Assembly (NCBI RefSeq): GCF_001936625.1
Contig: NZ_MSDU01000008.1
Span: 248,001 to 312,000 of the forward strand
DNA: 64,000 nucleotides
Source of the DNA: Domibacillus antri
GTDB lineage: Bacteria; Bacillota; Bacilli; Bacillales; Domibacillaceae
Reading direction: 5' to 3'
The number at the start of each line of letters is the position of its first letter. The first letter of the stretch is position 1. Below the pieces are notes generated by a model. The model saw nothing but the letters and a program-made list of their open reading frames with translations. It was not told the DNA's origin and did no database searches. Shown in pieces: positions 37,911 to 48,386 of the stretch. Both the position numbers and the translations under genes were made by a program.

Positions 37911-38554
37911 TTTTCACCACTCCGTTTTATGCTGACGGCAATTCCATCACCAGACGGCAAAATCATTGTCTGAAAATCAGAATGTGTCATCAGCCATTCA
38001 TTGTAATCCGTAATCTTCTGAACCATTTTCCCGATTCGTTTCGATGGTGCCTCTATCCCTGCTGCATATCCTTTAAACAGCACGTTATCAGAATAAATAA
38101 CGCCCTTTGTTGTAAGCATCGGCGCATATAAATCAAAAAAACGCCTGTACTGTCCTTTTGCCGCATCAATAAAAATCGCATCGAACGGCCCGTTCTTTTC
38201 CACTTCTTTCCCCAGTTCAAGCGCATCTCCAAATAATATTTGCACACGGTCTTGATCAGTTGATCGATTCAAGTAATGGAGGGCCTGCTCGTACCTTTCA
38301 GCGTCCCGCTCCAGCGTTGTAATATGAACGCCTGGAACAGCATCCGCCATCCGGAGCGCTGAGTAGCCAATCGCGGTCCCGATTTCCAATATACGTGATG
38401 GCTTTTGCAGCCTCAGCATCGTGAGAAGCGTCTCCATTCCGACCGGCTCCATAATCGGCACGCGGTGTTCATGCGCATACCGCTCCATTTCCGCAAATAA
38501 TTCGTCCCGCTCCGGCAGAAGCGATTCGAGGTAGCGGTGTATATCGTCTTTCAT
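37907..38554 (-). CDS. trmR: tRNA 5-hydroxyuridine methyltransferase TrmR
   Basis: O-methyltransferase (YrrM) that converts ho5U34 to mo5U34 in tRNA. The 215-residue product is a class I SAM enzyme with ILEIGTAIGYSALRMA, DAIFIDAAKGQYRRFFDLY and YSDNVLFKGYA. The three genes trmR-trhP1-trhP2 therefore encode hydroxylation and methylation in one operon. The ATG at 38554 was chosen over one 14 codons upstream because GAGG lies before it and the other falls next to a hairpin. Confidence 0.94.
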   Translation of the reverse strand: MKDDIHRYLESLLPERDELFAEMERYAHEHRVPIMEPVGMETLLTMLRLQKPSRILEIGTAIGYSALRMADAVPGVHITTLERDAERYEQALHYLNRSTDQDRVQILFGDALELGKEVEKNGPFDAIFIDAAKGQYRRFFDLYAPMLTTKGVIYSDNVLFKGYAAGIEAPSKRIGKMVQKITDYNEWLMTHSDFQTMILPSGDGIAVSIKRSGEK

Positions 38555-38578
38555 GAAAAAAATAACCTCTTTTCTAAG

Positions 38579-38604
38579 AAAAAGAGAAAGCTGCAATAGC
38601 TTTC
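38579..38604 (-). terminator. Hairpin between mltG and trmR
   Basis: GAAAGCT / AGCTTTC stem with a five-base loop followed by TCTTTTTC on the minus strand, about 30 bases before the trmR start. It could terminate the mltG transcript or attenuate trmR. Confidence 0.65.
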
Positions 38605-38665
38605 CCGCGTCTTCTGTGCCCGGATTATTCTATCATAGAAAAGAAAGAAAATCTATGCAGGCTTC

Positions 38666-39769
38666 TTATTGATTGTTCGTAATGTATTTTCTCTTCAATG
38701 CATTATGCTCATCTAATGTTTTGGCATAATACACATCTCCTGCCGGTGAAGCAAGGAAATAGAAGAAATCAGTTTGTTCCGGTTCAAGAACCGCTTCCAT
38801 CGAGTCCGTTCCGCTGTTGCCAATCGGTCCTGGAGTCAATCCTTTTACCTGATAGGTGTTATACGGTGAATCAAACTCTAGATCTTCATACAGTACGCGG
38901 TCTTTATGTTCGCCCTGCGCATACAAAACGGTCGGATCCGTTTGGAGCGGCATATCGACCTTCAGGCGATTATAAAATACGCTGGCAATCTTTTTCCGGT
39001 CTGTTTTGCCGGTTGCTTCTTCTTCTACAAGGGAAGAGAACGTTAAAAATTCATGAACGGTCATCCCGGACGCCCGAATGCGATCAGTATACATTTTTAC
39101 CACTTCATCCGTTTTCGCGATCATTTCTTCCGCAATATCTTCAACAGGCCGCGATGGATCGGATAGTTCATACGTTGCCGGATATAAATACCCTTCAAGC
39201 GGATACCGAATCTGTTCATTGAGTACCTCTTCTGTGATAAGTCCAGGATGATTTGTCATCATTTTTTTAACAAATGCATCGTTATTGAGCGCTTTAAGGA
39301 CGTCGTCAGCATCATGATCGGTTTCTGCCGCAATGACTTCCGCAATTTGTGTCAATTGAAAACCTTCTGGAATCACCAGCCTGCCGTCCACCGCCTCTGT
39401 TACTTTTCCTTCTCTTAATGAGACGATAATTTCATCCGGCGTCATGGAAGGAGACAGCGCATATTGACCCGCCTGAAAATCGCCTTCTCCTTTATATTTC
39501 ACATAATATTTAAAGAGTGTCGCATCTTTGACAATCCCATTTTCTTCAAGTGTTTGGGCAATGGATGATAAGCTTGATCCAAGTGGAATGGATACCCCCA
39601 CTGATTCTTCATTATTTGCATCCGCCGGTTTCGCAGCACTTTGCCAGATATAATACACACCCGCTGCTCCCCCAGCTGCAATAAGGAGGAAGAAAACAAG
39701 CATAAATAAAACAGCCCGTTTCAGCCGCCTTTTTTTACGGGCAGCCGGCGGATATAGTTCATTCGACAT
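38666..39769 (-). CDS. mltG: Endolytic transglycosylase MltG
   Basis: Membrane-anchored lytic transglycosylase that cuts nascent peptidoglycan (YceG-like domain). The 367-residue product has a basic N terminus, one membrane helix (about residues 19-42), a LysM-like part (FQAGQYALSPSMTPDEII) and the catalytic domain with EGYLYPATYEL, the catalytic Glu in SLVEEEA, and NRLKVDMPLQTDPTVLYAQG. A strong AAAGGAGA site precedes the ATG. Confidence 0.96.
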   Translation of the reverse strand: MSNELYPPAARKKRRLKRAVLFMLVFFLLIAAGGAAGVYYIWQSAAKPADANNEESVGVSIPLGSSLSSIAQTLEENGIVKDATLFKYYVKYKGEGDFQAGQYALSPSMTPDEIIVSLREGKVTEAVDGRLVIPEGFQLTQIAEVIAAETDHDADDVLKALNNDAFVKKMMTNHPGLITEEVLNEQIRYPLEGYLYPATYELSDPSRPVEDIAEEMIAKTDEVVKMYTDRIRASGMTVHEFLTFSSLVEEEATGKTDRKKIASVFYNRLKVDMPLQTDPTVLYAQGEHKDRVLYEDLEFDSPYNTYQVKGLTPGPIGNSGTDSMEAVLEPEQTDFFYFLASPAGDVYYAKTLDEHNALKRKYITNNQ

Positions 39770-39830
39770 AAAAATCTCCTTTCGACAACATCCTGCATTT
39801 TTCTTTATTATACAAGAATGATGGCAAAAG

Positions 39831-39860
39831 AAAAAGAACAGGTGTCAAAGAGACACCTGT
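39831..39860 (-). terminator. Terminator after yrzB
   Basis: Perfect 9-bp stem ACAGGTGTC / GACACCTGT with a five-base loop and a T5 run on the minus strand, just past the yrzB stop. It closes the ireB-ruvX-yrzB operon. Confidence 0.92.
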
Positions 39861-39869
39861 CCGTCAAAA

Positions 39870-40157
39870 TTATTCCTGTTCTTCGTCGTCAAGGAATGTA
39901 TTGAGCATTTCCTCAATCATTTCCCATTCTTCATCCGATTCGATCGGCTGAAGTTCACCATCTTCCCCGTCATCACCTGGAAGGAAAGAAGAAGCATGAA
40001 TTTCGATTTCTTCATTATCGTCTTCCTCAGCCCCTACCGGAAAATAAAGAACGTATGATTTTTCGAATTCATCTGAATCAAATGTAAAAAGCACTTCACA
40101 AAGCTGCTCATTTCCATTTTCATCGATTACTGTAATTTGTTTTTCGCCATGTTCCAT
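39870..40157 (-). CDS. yrzB: DUF1292 protein YrzB
   Basis: Small acidic protein of the DUF1292 family, always next to ruvX and ireB in Firmicutes; role unknown. The 95-residue product has a beta-rich core ([20 protein letters not shown], then [10 protein letters not shown]) and a very acidic C terminus ending in [18 protein letters not shown] precedes the ATG. Confidence 0.93.
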   Translation of the reverse strand: MEHGEKQITVIDENGNEQLCEVLFTFDSDEFEKSYVLYFPVGAEEDDNEEIEIHASSFLPGDDGEDGELQPIESDEEWEMIEEMLNTFLDDEEQE

Positions 40158-40171
40158 TATTGGTCACCTCA

Positions 40172-40588
40172 TTATTTTTGACTGTCCAGATATCCTTGCA
40201 GGATCATCACCGCAGCCATTTTATCGATCACTTTTTTTCGTTTTTTCCGGCTGACATCCGCTTCGAGCAATACTCGCTCTGCTGCCATTGTTGTCAGCCG
40301 CTCATCCCAAAGTACAACTGGGAAGCCGAACGTTTCCTCGAGAAGCGCAGCAAAACGCTGTGCCGCTTCCCCTCGGGGACCGACTGTATTGTTCATGTTT
40401 TTTGGAAACCCGACGACGAATTTGCTTACCTCATGCTCGCGGCACAGTTCGCCGATCCGTTCCATGCCGAAAATGCCCGCTTCTTCGTCAATCTTTATCG
40501 TTTCAATGCCCTGCGCTGTCCAGCCAAATGCATCGCTGATGGCAATGCCTACTGTTTTCGTGCCGGCGTCAAGGCCCATCGTTCTCAT
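40172..40588 (-). CDS. ruvX: Holliday-junction-resolvase-like pre-16S rRNA nuclease YqgF/RuvX
   Basis: RNase H-fold protein; YqgF takes part in 16S rRNA 5' maturation. The 138-residue product begins [20 protein letters not shown] with the first catalytic Asp, then [19 protein letters not shown] and [17 protein letters not shown] precedes the ATG, which overlaps the ireB stop by 4 bases. Confidence 0.96.
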   Translation of the reverse strand: MRTMGLDAGTKTVGIAISDAFGWTAQGIETIKIDEEAGIFGMERIGELCREHEVSKFVVGFPKNMNNTVGPRGEAAQRFAALLEETFGFPVVLWDERLTTMAAERVLLEADVSRKKRKKVIDKMAAVMILQGYLDSQK

Positions 40589-40860
40589 GATGTCCGATCC
40601 TCCTGCTGCTTATCCAAGTACGTTTTGACAAGTTCTTCAATGATTTCATCCCGTTCGAGGCGGCGAATTAAATTGCGTGCATCGTTATGACGCGGAATGT
40701 ACGCAGGATCGCCTGAAAGCAAATAGCCGACGATTTGATTGATCGGATTGTAGCCTTTTTCTTCAAGCGCTCCGTGCACTTTAAACAATACTTCTTTTAC
40801 ATTTTCTTCATACGGTTCTTCCGGGAAGTTAAACCGCATCGTCTTGTCAAAAGAACTCAC
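40585..40860 (-). CDS. IreB family regulatory phosphoprotein (YrzL)
   Basis: UPF0297/IreB protein, a substrate of the PrkC/IreK Ser/Thr kinase in Firmicutes. The 91-residue product begins [12 protein letters not shown] (GTG start) and has the family block [20 protein letters not shown] and [25 protein letters not shown] lies before the GTG at 40860; three extra codons upstream are open but lack a ribosome site. In B. subtilis the gene is yrzL, downstream of alaS, as here. Confidence 0.94.
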   Translation of the reverse strand: MSSFDKTMRFNFPEEPYEENVKEVLFKVHGALEEKGYNPINQIVGYLLSGDPAYIPRHNDARNLIRRLERDEIIEELVKTYLDKQQEDRTS

Positions 40861-40939
40861 TGTCAGCACCTCACTTCATGCGGGGAGAATGTTGCCCGCT
40901 CCTGTACGTATGTTCATTGTACAACAAATGGCGACATAT

Positions 40940-43570
40940 TCAAATGGATTTGACCCATTCTTCAGCACTTTGTAATGCTTCCTCTATTTTAGATGGATCT
41001 TTTCCGCCTGCCTGTGCCATATCCGCACGTCCACCGCCGCCGCCGCCAAGCCGGCCTGCCACTTCTTTGACGAGTTTTCCAGCATGATAGCCTTTCTCGG
41101 TCAAATCACCCGTTACGGCTGTGACGACATTTACTTTGCCGTCCGCCGGCGCGATCAGCACGATGATGCCTGGTGTTACTTTTTGCTTCAGTTCATCTGC
41201 CATTGTACGCAGTGCGTTCATATCCGCTGCTTGAACACTTGCCGCAAGAAGCTGAATGCCGTTAATCATTTGAACCTGATCTGTTAAACTGCCTGCTTCT
41301 ATATTGGACAATTTTTTTGAAAGTGATTCATTTTCACGCTGTAAATCTTTTAATTCCGCCTGCAGGCTATCCGCTTTCACTAAAATATCTTTCGGGTTTG
41401 TTTTTAATTTAGCCGCGGCTTCTTTCAGCACTTGTGCCTGGCCGTTCAAATAATGGTACGCACCTTCACCCGTCACGGCTTCAATACGACGAGTACCCGC
41501 ACCAATACCGCTCTCGGACAGCACTTTAAACAATCCGATTTCAGCTGTATTAACGACATGGCATCCACCGCAAAGCTCTAAGCTGTAATCCCCGATTGAG
41601 ACAACGCGGACAATATCGCCGTATTTTTCGCCGAACAGCGCCATTGCCCCCATTGCTTTCGCTTCCGCAATCGGTTTAAGGGCCGTTTCTACTGCAATAC
41701 CCTGCCAAATTTTCTCATTTACGATCGTTTCAACCTGAGCGATTTCCTCTGCAGTAACCTGACCGAAATGTGAGAAATCGAAGCGAAGGCGATCCGGTTC
41801 TACAAGTGAGCCCGCCTGGTTGACATGTGTACCGAGCACATCTTTTAATGCTTGGTGCATCAAATGCGTTGCGGTATGGTTTTTAACGATTTTCCCGCGT
41901 GACACGACATCTACCTTTGCTGTCACGCTGCTGTTTGCTTTCAATGTACCGCTTTCGACCACAGCACTGTGAACATTTTGTCCGTTCGGCGCTTTTTGTA
42001 CGTCTTTCACAAAAACTCGTACTTTATCAGATTCAAGAACGCCTTTATCGGCAATCTGTCCGCCGCTTTCCGCATAAAACGGGGTCTCCGTTAAAATAAA
42101 TTGAATTTCATCGCCTTCATGCGCTTCATCAGCCAATACGCCATCTTTAATGATCACAGCGACCGTTGTTTCAACTGTAAGACGATCATATGTGAATGTA
42201 CTCTCTGCGGTAACAGACGACAATACACCGCCCTGTACTTGCATTGAATCGGTATCCTGGCGGGCTGCACGGGCGCGGTCACGCTGCTGCTTCATTTCCG
42301 CTTCAAAGCCTGCATGGTCCGCTTTCATGCCTTCTTCTTCCGCATATTCTTCCGTCAATTCAACCGGGAAGCCGTATGTATCGTACAAACGGAAAATATC
42401 AGCGCCCGCGATCGTATCCGATCCGGATGCTTTCGCTTTTTCAATAACCGATGACAAAATAGCCAGTCCTTCATTCAACGTCTCATGGAATCGTTCTTCT
42501 TCATTCTTAATGACCTTTTGAATAAATGCCGCTTTTTCACTTACTTCCGGATAGTAGTCTTTCATAACATCACCGACAACCGGCACAAGTTCATACATAA
42601 ATGGACGGTTAATGCCGATTTGTTTCGCATAGCGGACCGCACGGCGCAGCAAACGGCGCAGCACATAGCCCCGTCCTTCATTTGACGGCAGCGCCCCGTC
42701 TCCGATCGCAAAGGCAACGGTGCGGATATGGTCGGCGATCACTTTAAACGCGGTATCCTTTTCCGCATCGACGCGGTATTTTTCACCAGAAATGTGCTCT
42801 GTTTCACGAATGATCGGCATAAATAAATCCGTGTCGAAGTTTGTCGGTACATTTTGAACGACTGATGCCATCCGCTCAAGACCCATCCCTGTATCAATAT
42901 TTTTCTTAGGAAGCGGCGTGTACGTGCCGTCCGGATTATGGTTGAATTCAGAGAATACAAGATTCCATACTTCAAGATAACGATCATTTTCGCCGCCCGG
43001 GAACAATTCCGGGTCATGTTCGTCATCGCCGTATTCGGCTCCGCGGTCATAGAAAATTTCCGTATTCGGGCCGGATGGACCTTCGCCGATATCCCAGAAA
43101 TTCCCCTCAAGACGGATAATTCGCTCGTCCGGAACGCCGACTTCATTTTTCCAGATTAAATATGCTTCTTCATCTTCCGGGTGAATGGTCACCGATAATT
43201 TTTCCGGATCAAACCCGATCCATTTTTCGTCGGTTAAAAATTCCCATGCCCAGTGAATCGCTTCTTTTTTGAAATATTCACCGATTGAAAAGTTTCCGAG
43301 CATTTCGAAAAATGTATGATGGCGCGCTGTTTTCCCCACGTTTTCAATATCATTTGTCCGAATGGATTTCTGTGCGTTGGTAATGCGCGGGTTGTCGGGA
43401 ATAATGCGGCCATCAAAATATTTTTTCAATGTCGCGACGCCGCTGTTAATCCAGAGCAGGCTCGGATCATCAATAGGAACAAGCGGTGCACTCGGTTCTA
43501 CGCGATGCCCTTTTTCCTGGAAAAATTCTAAATACAGACGGCGGATATCAGCGCCGGATAATGCTTTCAT
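40940..43570 (-). CDS. alaS: Alanyl-tRNA synthetase
   Basis: Charges tRNA-Ala. The 876-residue product has the class II aminoacylation domain ([31 protein letters not shown], then NLVFSEFNH and [13 protein letters not shown]), the editing domain with zinc-binding [11 protein letters not shown] and ELCGGCHV, and the C-terminal Gly-rich DHHA1 domain ([17 protein letters not shown]). GAGGAGG precedes the ATG at 43570. Expression is controlled by the T-box leader upstream. Confidence 0.98.
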   Translation of the reverse strand: MKALSGADIRRLYLEFFQEKGHRVEPSAPLVPIDDPSLLWINSGVATLKKYFDGRIIPDNPRITNAQKSIRTNDIENVGKTARHHTFFEMLGNFSIGEYFKKEAIHWAWEFLTDEKWIGFDPEKLSVTIHPEDEEAYLIWKNEVGVPDERIIRLEGNFWDIGEGPSGPNTEIFYDRGAEYGDDEHDPELFPGGENDRYLEVWNLVFSEFNHNPDGTYTPLPKKNIDTGMGLERMASVVQNVPTNFDTDLFMPIIRETEHISGEKYRVDAEKDTAFKVIADHIRTVAFAIGDGALPSNEGRGYVLRRLLRRAVRYAKQIGINRPFMYELVPVVGDVMKDYYPEVSEKAAFIQKVIKNEEERFHETLNEGLAILSSVIEKAKASGSDTIAGADIFRLYDTYGFPVELTEEYAEEEGMKADHAGFEAEMKQQRDRARAARQDTDSMQVQGGVLSSVTAESTFTYDRLTVETTVAVIIKDGVLADEAHEGDEIQFILTETPFYAESGGQIADKGVLESDKVRVFVKDVQKAPNGQNVHSAVVESGTLKANSSVTAKVDVVSRGKIVKNHTATHLMHQALKDVLGTHVNQAGSLVEPDRLRFDFSHFGQVTAEEIAQVETIVNEKIWQGIAVETALKPIAEAKAMGAMALFGEKYGDIVRVVSIGDYSLELCGGCHVVNTAEIGLFKVLSESGIGAGTRRIEAVTGEGAYHYLNGQAQVLKEAAAKLKTNPKDILVKADSLQAELKDLQRENESLSKKLSNIEAGSLTDQVQMINGIQLLAASVQAADMNALRTMADELKQKVTPGIIVLIAPADGKVNVVTAVTGDLTEKGYHAGKLVKEVAGRLGGGGGGRADMAQAGGKDPSKIEEALQSAEEWVKSI

Positions 43571-43628
43571 CAACAATTCCTCCTCAATTACATGTATGTA
43601 TACGTCCGGAAAAGAACGAAAAGACAGC

Positions 43629-43872
43629 AAAAAAAGCCCCATCCCCTAACAGGGACGAAGCTTGTTCGCGGTACCACCCTGATTGCGGATCATCGTTATC
43701 ATCCGCCTCTCAAACGCCTTAACGCGGCAAACGGCAGTAATTGCTGCACTCGGGACCTAGCTTTCCATCATTCTTCATCCCGAATTCCTTTCAGCCTAAG
43801 GGAATTCCTCTCTAGTCGAATGGGCTATGATGTACTTTTGTCCTTCTCCGATTTGTCAAAAAAAAATTGATA
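43629..43872 (-). promoter_or_regulatory. T-box riboswitch leader of alaS
   Basis: The transcribed leader has the diagnostic T-box AGGGTGGTACCGCG (43680-43667, minus strand) that pairs with the free CCA end of uncharged tRNA. It is followed by a terminator hairpin (GCTTCGTCCC / GGGGATGGGGC, 43661-43636) with T7 at 43635-43629, and preceded by structured stems. Uncharged tRNA-Ala should stabilise the antiterminator and allow alaS readthrough. The specifier triplet could not be assigned with confidence by eye. Confidence 0.95.
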
Positions 43873-43877
43873 CCCGA

Positions 43878-43906
43878 ATTATAAAAAGGATTCGGGCGTT
43901 TGTCAA
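43878..43906 (-). promoter_or_regulatory. Consensus sigma-A promoter of the alaS T-box leader
   Basis: Perfect TTGACA (43906-43901), 17-base spacer, perfect TATAAT (43883-43878) on the minus strand. Transcription would begin near 43872, giving a leader of about 300 bases before alaS. Confidence 0.96.
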
Positions 43907-43912
43907 TGAAAC

Positions 43913-44077
43913 TCACGACCATTCATCAATCGGGCTGAGCGATCCGTCTTCTTCAACCTGATGGATGACGAGTCCGCCTTCGAGTTCCGACATTTCCACA
44001 CAGCAGTCGCGGCAAAAATACTGGCCGGTCCCGATTTTCCCCACTTCATTACTGCCGCAGTTCGGACATGATTGCAT
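43913..44077 (-). CDS. Small zinc-ribbon protein of unknown function
   Basis: Not named with confidence. The 54-residue product starts MQSCPNCGSNEVGKIGTGQY and has two Cys pairs, CPNC and CRDCC, typical of a zinc ribbon, then VIHQVEEDGSLSPIDEW. Similar small proteins lie between recD2 and alaS in other Bacillus. The ATG at 44077 has AGGAG about 8 bases upstream. It follows recD2 and ends just before the alaS promoter. Confidence 0.82.
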   Translation of the reverse strand: MQSCPNCGSNEVGKIGTGQYFCRDCCVEMSELEGGLVIHQVEEDGSLSPIDEWS

Positions 44078-44128
44078 CTTGTTCACTCCTGCCTTTTTTA
44101 AAAGCAGTATGTCCAAATCGGGTGAGGT

Positions 44129-46507
44129 TTATGCCCGCATAAAATCATACGGAGTGATGCCTTCCATGCCGATCATCGGATCAATGTTCATCCATGAATC
44201 TTCTGTCAGCTTCTCTGCCTCCCGATGTTCAGCTTCCTTCTCATCATACACAGCGAGCCTTTGTGCGAGTGCTGTTTTCCGGATAAGATCATCGTTTCGC
44301 GCGATGCCGATGTGAAAAGCCTCTTCTTCGCCGCATAAAATGAGAAACTGCTTGCTGCGCGTAATTGCTGTATAAAGCAAATTGCGCCGCAGCATCCTGT
44401 AGTAACTTTTGACGACCGGCAAAATGACAATTGGAAACTCGCTCCCTTGCGATTTATGGATGGAGCAGCAAAAGGCGTGTGTGATTTGATTCAAATCATT
44501 TCGTGTATACGTCACTTCATTTCCTTCATAAGAGACGATGACCATGTCTTCTTTTTCCGTATTTTCTTTCGCAAAAAAAATCGAAATAATTTCGCCGATG
44601 TCACCGTTGAATACTTGTTGCTCCGGCTGGTTGACAAGCTGCAGCACCTTATCGCCAATCCGGTATTTAACTGTTCCAAATTGCAGTTCTTTCCGGCGGC
44701 CGTCTTCGTTTGGATTGAGCACCGTTTGCAGCACTTCATTCAGTTTATCAATACCGGCCGGTCCTTTATACATCGGGGCAAGCACTTGAATGTCACGTGG
44801 TTCATACCCTTTTCCAGCCGCGTTTTTCACCACTTTCTCAATCACTTCCGGAATTTGCTCGGTCCGGCAGCGGATAAATGACCGGTCTTTTTGCGGATGA
44901 GTCAGCGTTTCCGGTACATGTCCATCTTTTATACTGTGCGCCAGACTGATAATCGACGAGCCTTCTTCCTGCCGGTAAATATCGGTCAGGCGGACAGACG
45001 GAATTACGCCGGATGCCAGCATATCTTTTAATACCTGCCCGGGACCGACAGACGGCAGCTGGTCTTCATCACCGACGAGCACAATTTGCATATCGTCCGG
45101 AACCGCTTTAAATAATTGATGGGCAAGCCAGATGTCCACCATGGACATTTCATCGACAATAAGAAGCCGTCCGGTAATTTCTTTCCCTTCTTCATCCGGC
45201 TCTTCCTGCCCGTTAAACCCAAGCAGACGGTGAATGGTCACAGCGGGCAAACCGGTTGACTCCATCATCCGCTTTGCGGCACGTCCTGTCGGCGCACAAA
45301 GTTTAATCGGAAACGGTTCTTCTTTATCATACTGTTTTGGATCAAGGGACAGGCCGTGCAATTCACCGTACAGCTCAACAATTCCTTTTATAACGGTTGT
45401 TTTCCCTGTGCCCGGTCCGCCAGTTAGAATCATTAAAGGCGAGGACAACGCGGTTTGAATGGCCTGTTTTTGTGAAGGAGCGTATGCGATGCCGGTCCGG
45501 TCTTCGAGGTCACCGAGTGCGAGTAAAAATTCGGACTCTGGAAATGATTGTTCTTCCTGATCCAATACACGCTGTATATTTGTGACCAGTCCTTTTTCTG
45601 AGAAATAAAGAGATGGCATATAAATGCGCTTCTCTTCCCCGGAAACTTTTCCTTCTTCTTCAAGTTCGATCAGCCGTTTCGCGATGATATCAAATTCAGC
45701 TGTTCCGTTTGCACTTTTATCAAGCAGCTCTTTTACATGCTTTAAGAGGCTGTCTGCTTCAACGTAACAGTGTCCATCCTGAAGGCATTGAAGTTCGAGC
45801 GAATATAAAATGGCTGCTTTCAGCCGGTCCGGATGCGCGCCGCTAATGCCAATTTTCGCACCGATTTCATCCGCCCGTATAAAACCGATTCCTTCAATGT
45901 CTTCAACGAGCCGATACGGGTTTTCCTGAATGATACTGAGTGATTCATCATAGTACATCTGGTAAATTTTCATGGCCAGCTGCGGCCCAAAGCCGAAGTC
46001 GTTCAGCGCGATCATGATTTGTTCAAGACCTTGATGTTTCATTAACGTCTCATATAAAAACTGCGCCTTTTCACCGGAAAGCTTCGGCACTTTTTTCAAG
46101 CAGTTTTTGTCCGCAATAATTTTCGAAATCGCCTGCTCGCCCAGCGTTTCCACTATGCTCTCCGCTGTTTTTTTGCCGATTCCTTTAAAGAGGTCCCCCG
46201 ACAAATAAGCGATGACGCCCTGCTTCGTCTGCGGCATTTCTTTTTGGGCTGTCCGGGCAATAAATTGACGGCCGAACCTTGGATGGTCTTTAAAAACGCC
46301 GGAAAATACGTACATTTCATGTTCATGAACAGCCGGAAAATAGCCCGTCACAACCGCTTCTTTTTCTTCGTAATTCCCGTCCGTTTCAGTGACGCGGACG
46401 CGAAGAACCGTATAAAAATTTTCATCGTTCCGGAAGATCGTTACAATGTGCCGGCCTTTAAGAAACTGTTCGTCTTCTATAAATAAGCCCCTTTTCTCCT
46501 GCGCCAC
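44129..46507 (-). CDS. recD2: ATP-dependent DNA helicase RecD2
   Basis: 5'-3' SF1B helicase of Firmicutes that acts without RecBC; linked to mismatch-related repair and replication fork maintenance. The 792-residue product has the long RecD2-specific N-terminal domain with a helix-hairpin-helix region (FKGIGKKTAESIVETLG, IEGIGFIRADEIG), Walker A TGGPGTGKTTVIKG, Walker B LLIVDEMSMVD, motif III LVGDEDQLPSVGPG, and the C-terminal SIHKSQGSEFPIV and LLYTAITRSKQFLI. Starts at GTG 46507 with GGGGGAG upstream. Confidence 0.97.
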   Translation of the reverse strand: MAQEKRGLFIEDEQFLKGRHIVTIFRNDENFYTVLRVRVTETDGNYEEKEAVVTGYFPAVHEHEMYVFSGVFKDHPRFGRQFIARTAQKEMPQTKQGVIAYLSGDLFKGIGKKTAESIVETLGEQAISKIIADKNCLKKVPKLSGEKAQFLYETLMKHQGLEQIMIALNDFGFGPQLAMKIYQMYYDESLSIIQENPYRLVEDIEGIGFIRADEIGAKIGISGAHPDRLKAAILYSLELQCLQDGHCYVEADSLLKHVKELLDKSANGTAEFDIIAKRLIELEEEGKVSGEEKRIYMPSLYFSEKGLVTNIQRVLDQEEQSFPESEFLLALGDLEDRTGIAYAPSQKQAIQTALSSPLMILTGGPGTGKTTVIKGIVELYGELHGLSLDPKQYDKEEPFPIKLCAPTGRAAKRMMESTGLPAVTIHRLLGFNGQEEPDEEGKEITGRLLIVDEMSMVDIWLAHQLFKAVPDDMQIVLVGDEDQLPSVGPGQVLKDMLASGVIPSVRLTDIYRQEEGSSIISLAHSIKDGHVPETLTHPQKDRSFIRCRTEQIPEVIEKVVKNAAGKGYEPRDIQVLAPMYKGPAGIDKLNEVLQTVLNPNEDGRRKELQFGTVKYRIGDKVLQLVNQPEQQVFNGDIGEIISIFFAKENTEKEDMVIVSYEGNEVTYTRNDLNQITHAFCCSIHKSQGSEFPIVILPVVKSYYRMLRRNLLYTAITRSKQFLILCGEEEAFHIGIARNDDLIRKTALAQRLAVYDEKEAEHREAEKLTEDSWMNIDPMIGMEGITPYDFMRA

Positions 46508-46522
46508 GTCTGCTCCCCCTGC

Positions 46523-47179
46523 TTATTCGGCTTTTTCAAGCAATTTTTTCCCGTACCCCGCCAGCATATGGTCCGGCTGAATCTCAAGTGCTTTATCAAA
46601 GCATTCATGCGCTTTTTCCGCATTTTCATTATGGCCGGCATACAGCACGCCAAGATTGTAGTAAGCATCCGCGTGATGAGGGTCCTGGCTGATGACGATA
46701 TGAAGATTTTTTTCCGCTTCCTCATACTGTTCTGTTTTCGCCAGCGCAAGCGCGAACTGGAACCTTGCTTCTGTATCATTTCCGTCCAGTTCCACCGCCC
46801 GCATTAAGTACGGCAGCGCCATAACGGTTTGATCGAGATATAAAAAAGAAAGTCCCAGCATGAAATAGGAATCCGATTCTTCCATTCCATTGCGGATCGA
46901 TTTTTCAAAAGACTGAGCCGCTTCTTCAAACCGCTCCCGGCCAAAGTAAAAAGAACCAAGCGCATAATGGGCGGCACTCGCTTCATGGTCCACTTCCACT
47001 GCTTTTTTATAAAACTTCAGCGCCCGCTCCGCATCGTTCATTTCCGCCAGCACATGCCCGAAATTAATATATGCGGCCGGGTCGTTCGGTTTTTCTTCAA
47101 TCTGTTCCGTAAAAAGCTTTAATGCGTCTTCCCATTTCCCTTCCTGTAATAATTCGATACCTTGTTGGTTTTTATCCAT
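46523..47179 (-). CDS. yrrB: Tetratricopeptide-repeat protein (YrrB-like)
   Basis: A 218-residue protein made almost entirely of about six TPR units, for example AYINFGHVLAEMNDAERALK and AYYNLGVLYAGHNENAEKAH. TPR proteins bind partner proteins; no partner is known here. B. subtilis YrrB is a TPR protein of similar size at the same place between mnmA and recD2. GGAGG precedes the ATG. Confidence 0.9.
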   Translation of the reverse strand: MDKNQQGIELLQEGKWEDALKLFTEQIEEKPNDPAAYINFGHVLAEMNDAERALKFYKKAVEVDHEASAAHYALGSFYFGRERFEEAAQSFEKSIRNGMEESDSYFMLGLSFLYLDQTVMALPYLMRAVELDGNDTEARFQFALALAKTEQYEEAEKNLHIVISQDPHHADAYYNLGVLYAGHNENAEKAHECFDKALEIQPDHMLAGYGKKLLEKAE

Positions 47180-47217
47180 GTGCAGCCTCCGATAATCTAT
47201 TTTTATTCATTATAACA

Positions 47218-47248
47218 AAGAAAACCGCTCCACGTGGAAATGGAGCGG
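47218..47248 (-). terminator. Terminator after mnmA
   Basis: Perfect 8-bp stem CCGCTCCA / TGGAGCGG with an eight-base loop and a TTTTCTTT tail on the minus strand. Confidence 0.8.
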
Positions 47249-47255
47249 ATCTGGT

Positions 47256-48386
<1,131 letters not shown>

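Noticed and set aside
38698-39222. Plus-strand frame of 174 codons opposite mltG
   Set aside because: Wholly inside the well-supported mltG catalytic domain, no ribosome site and no recognisable motif.
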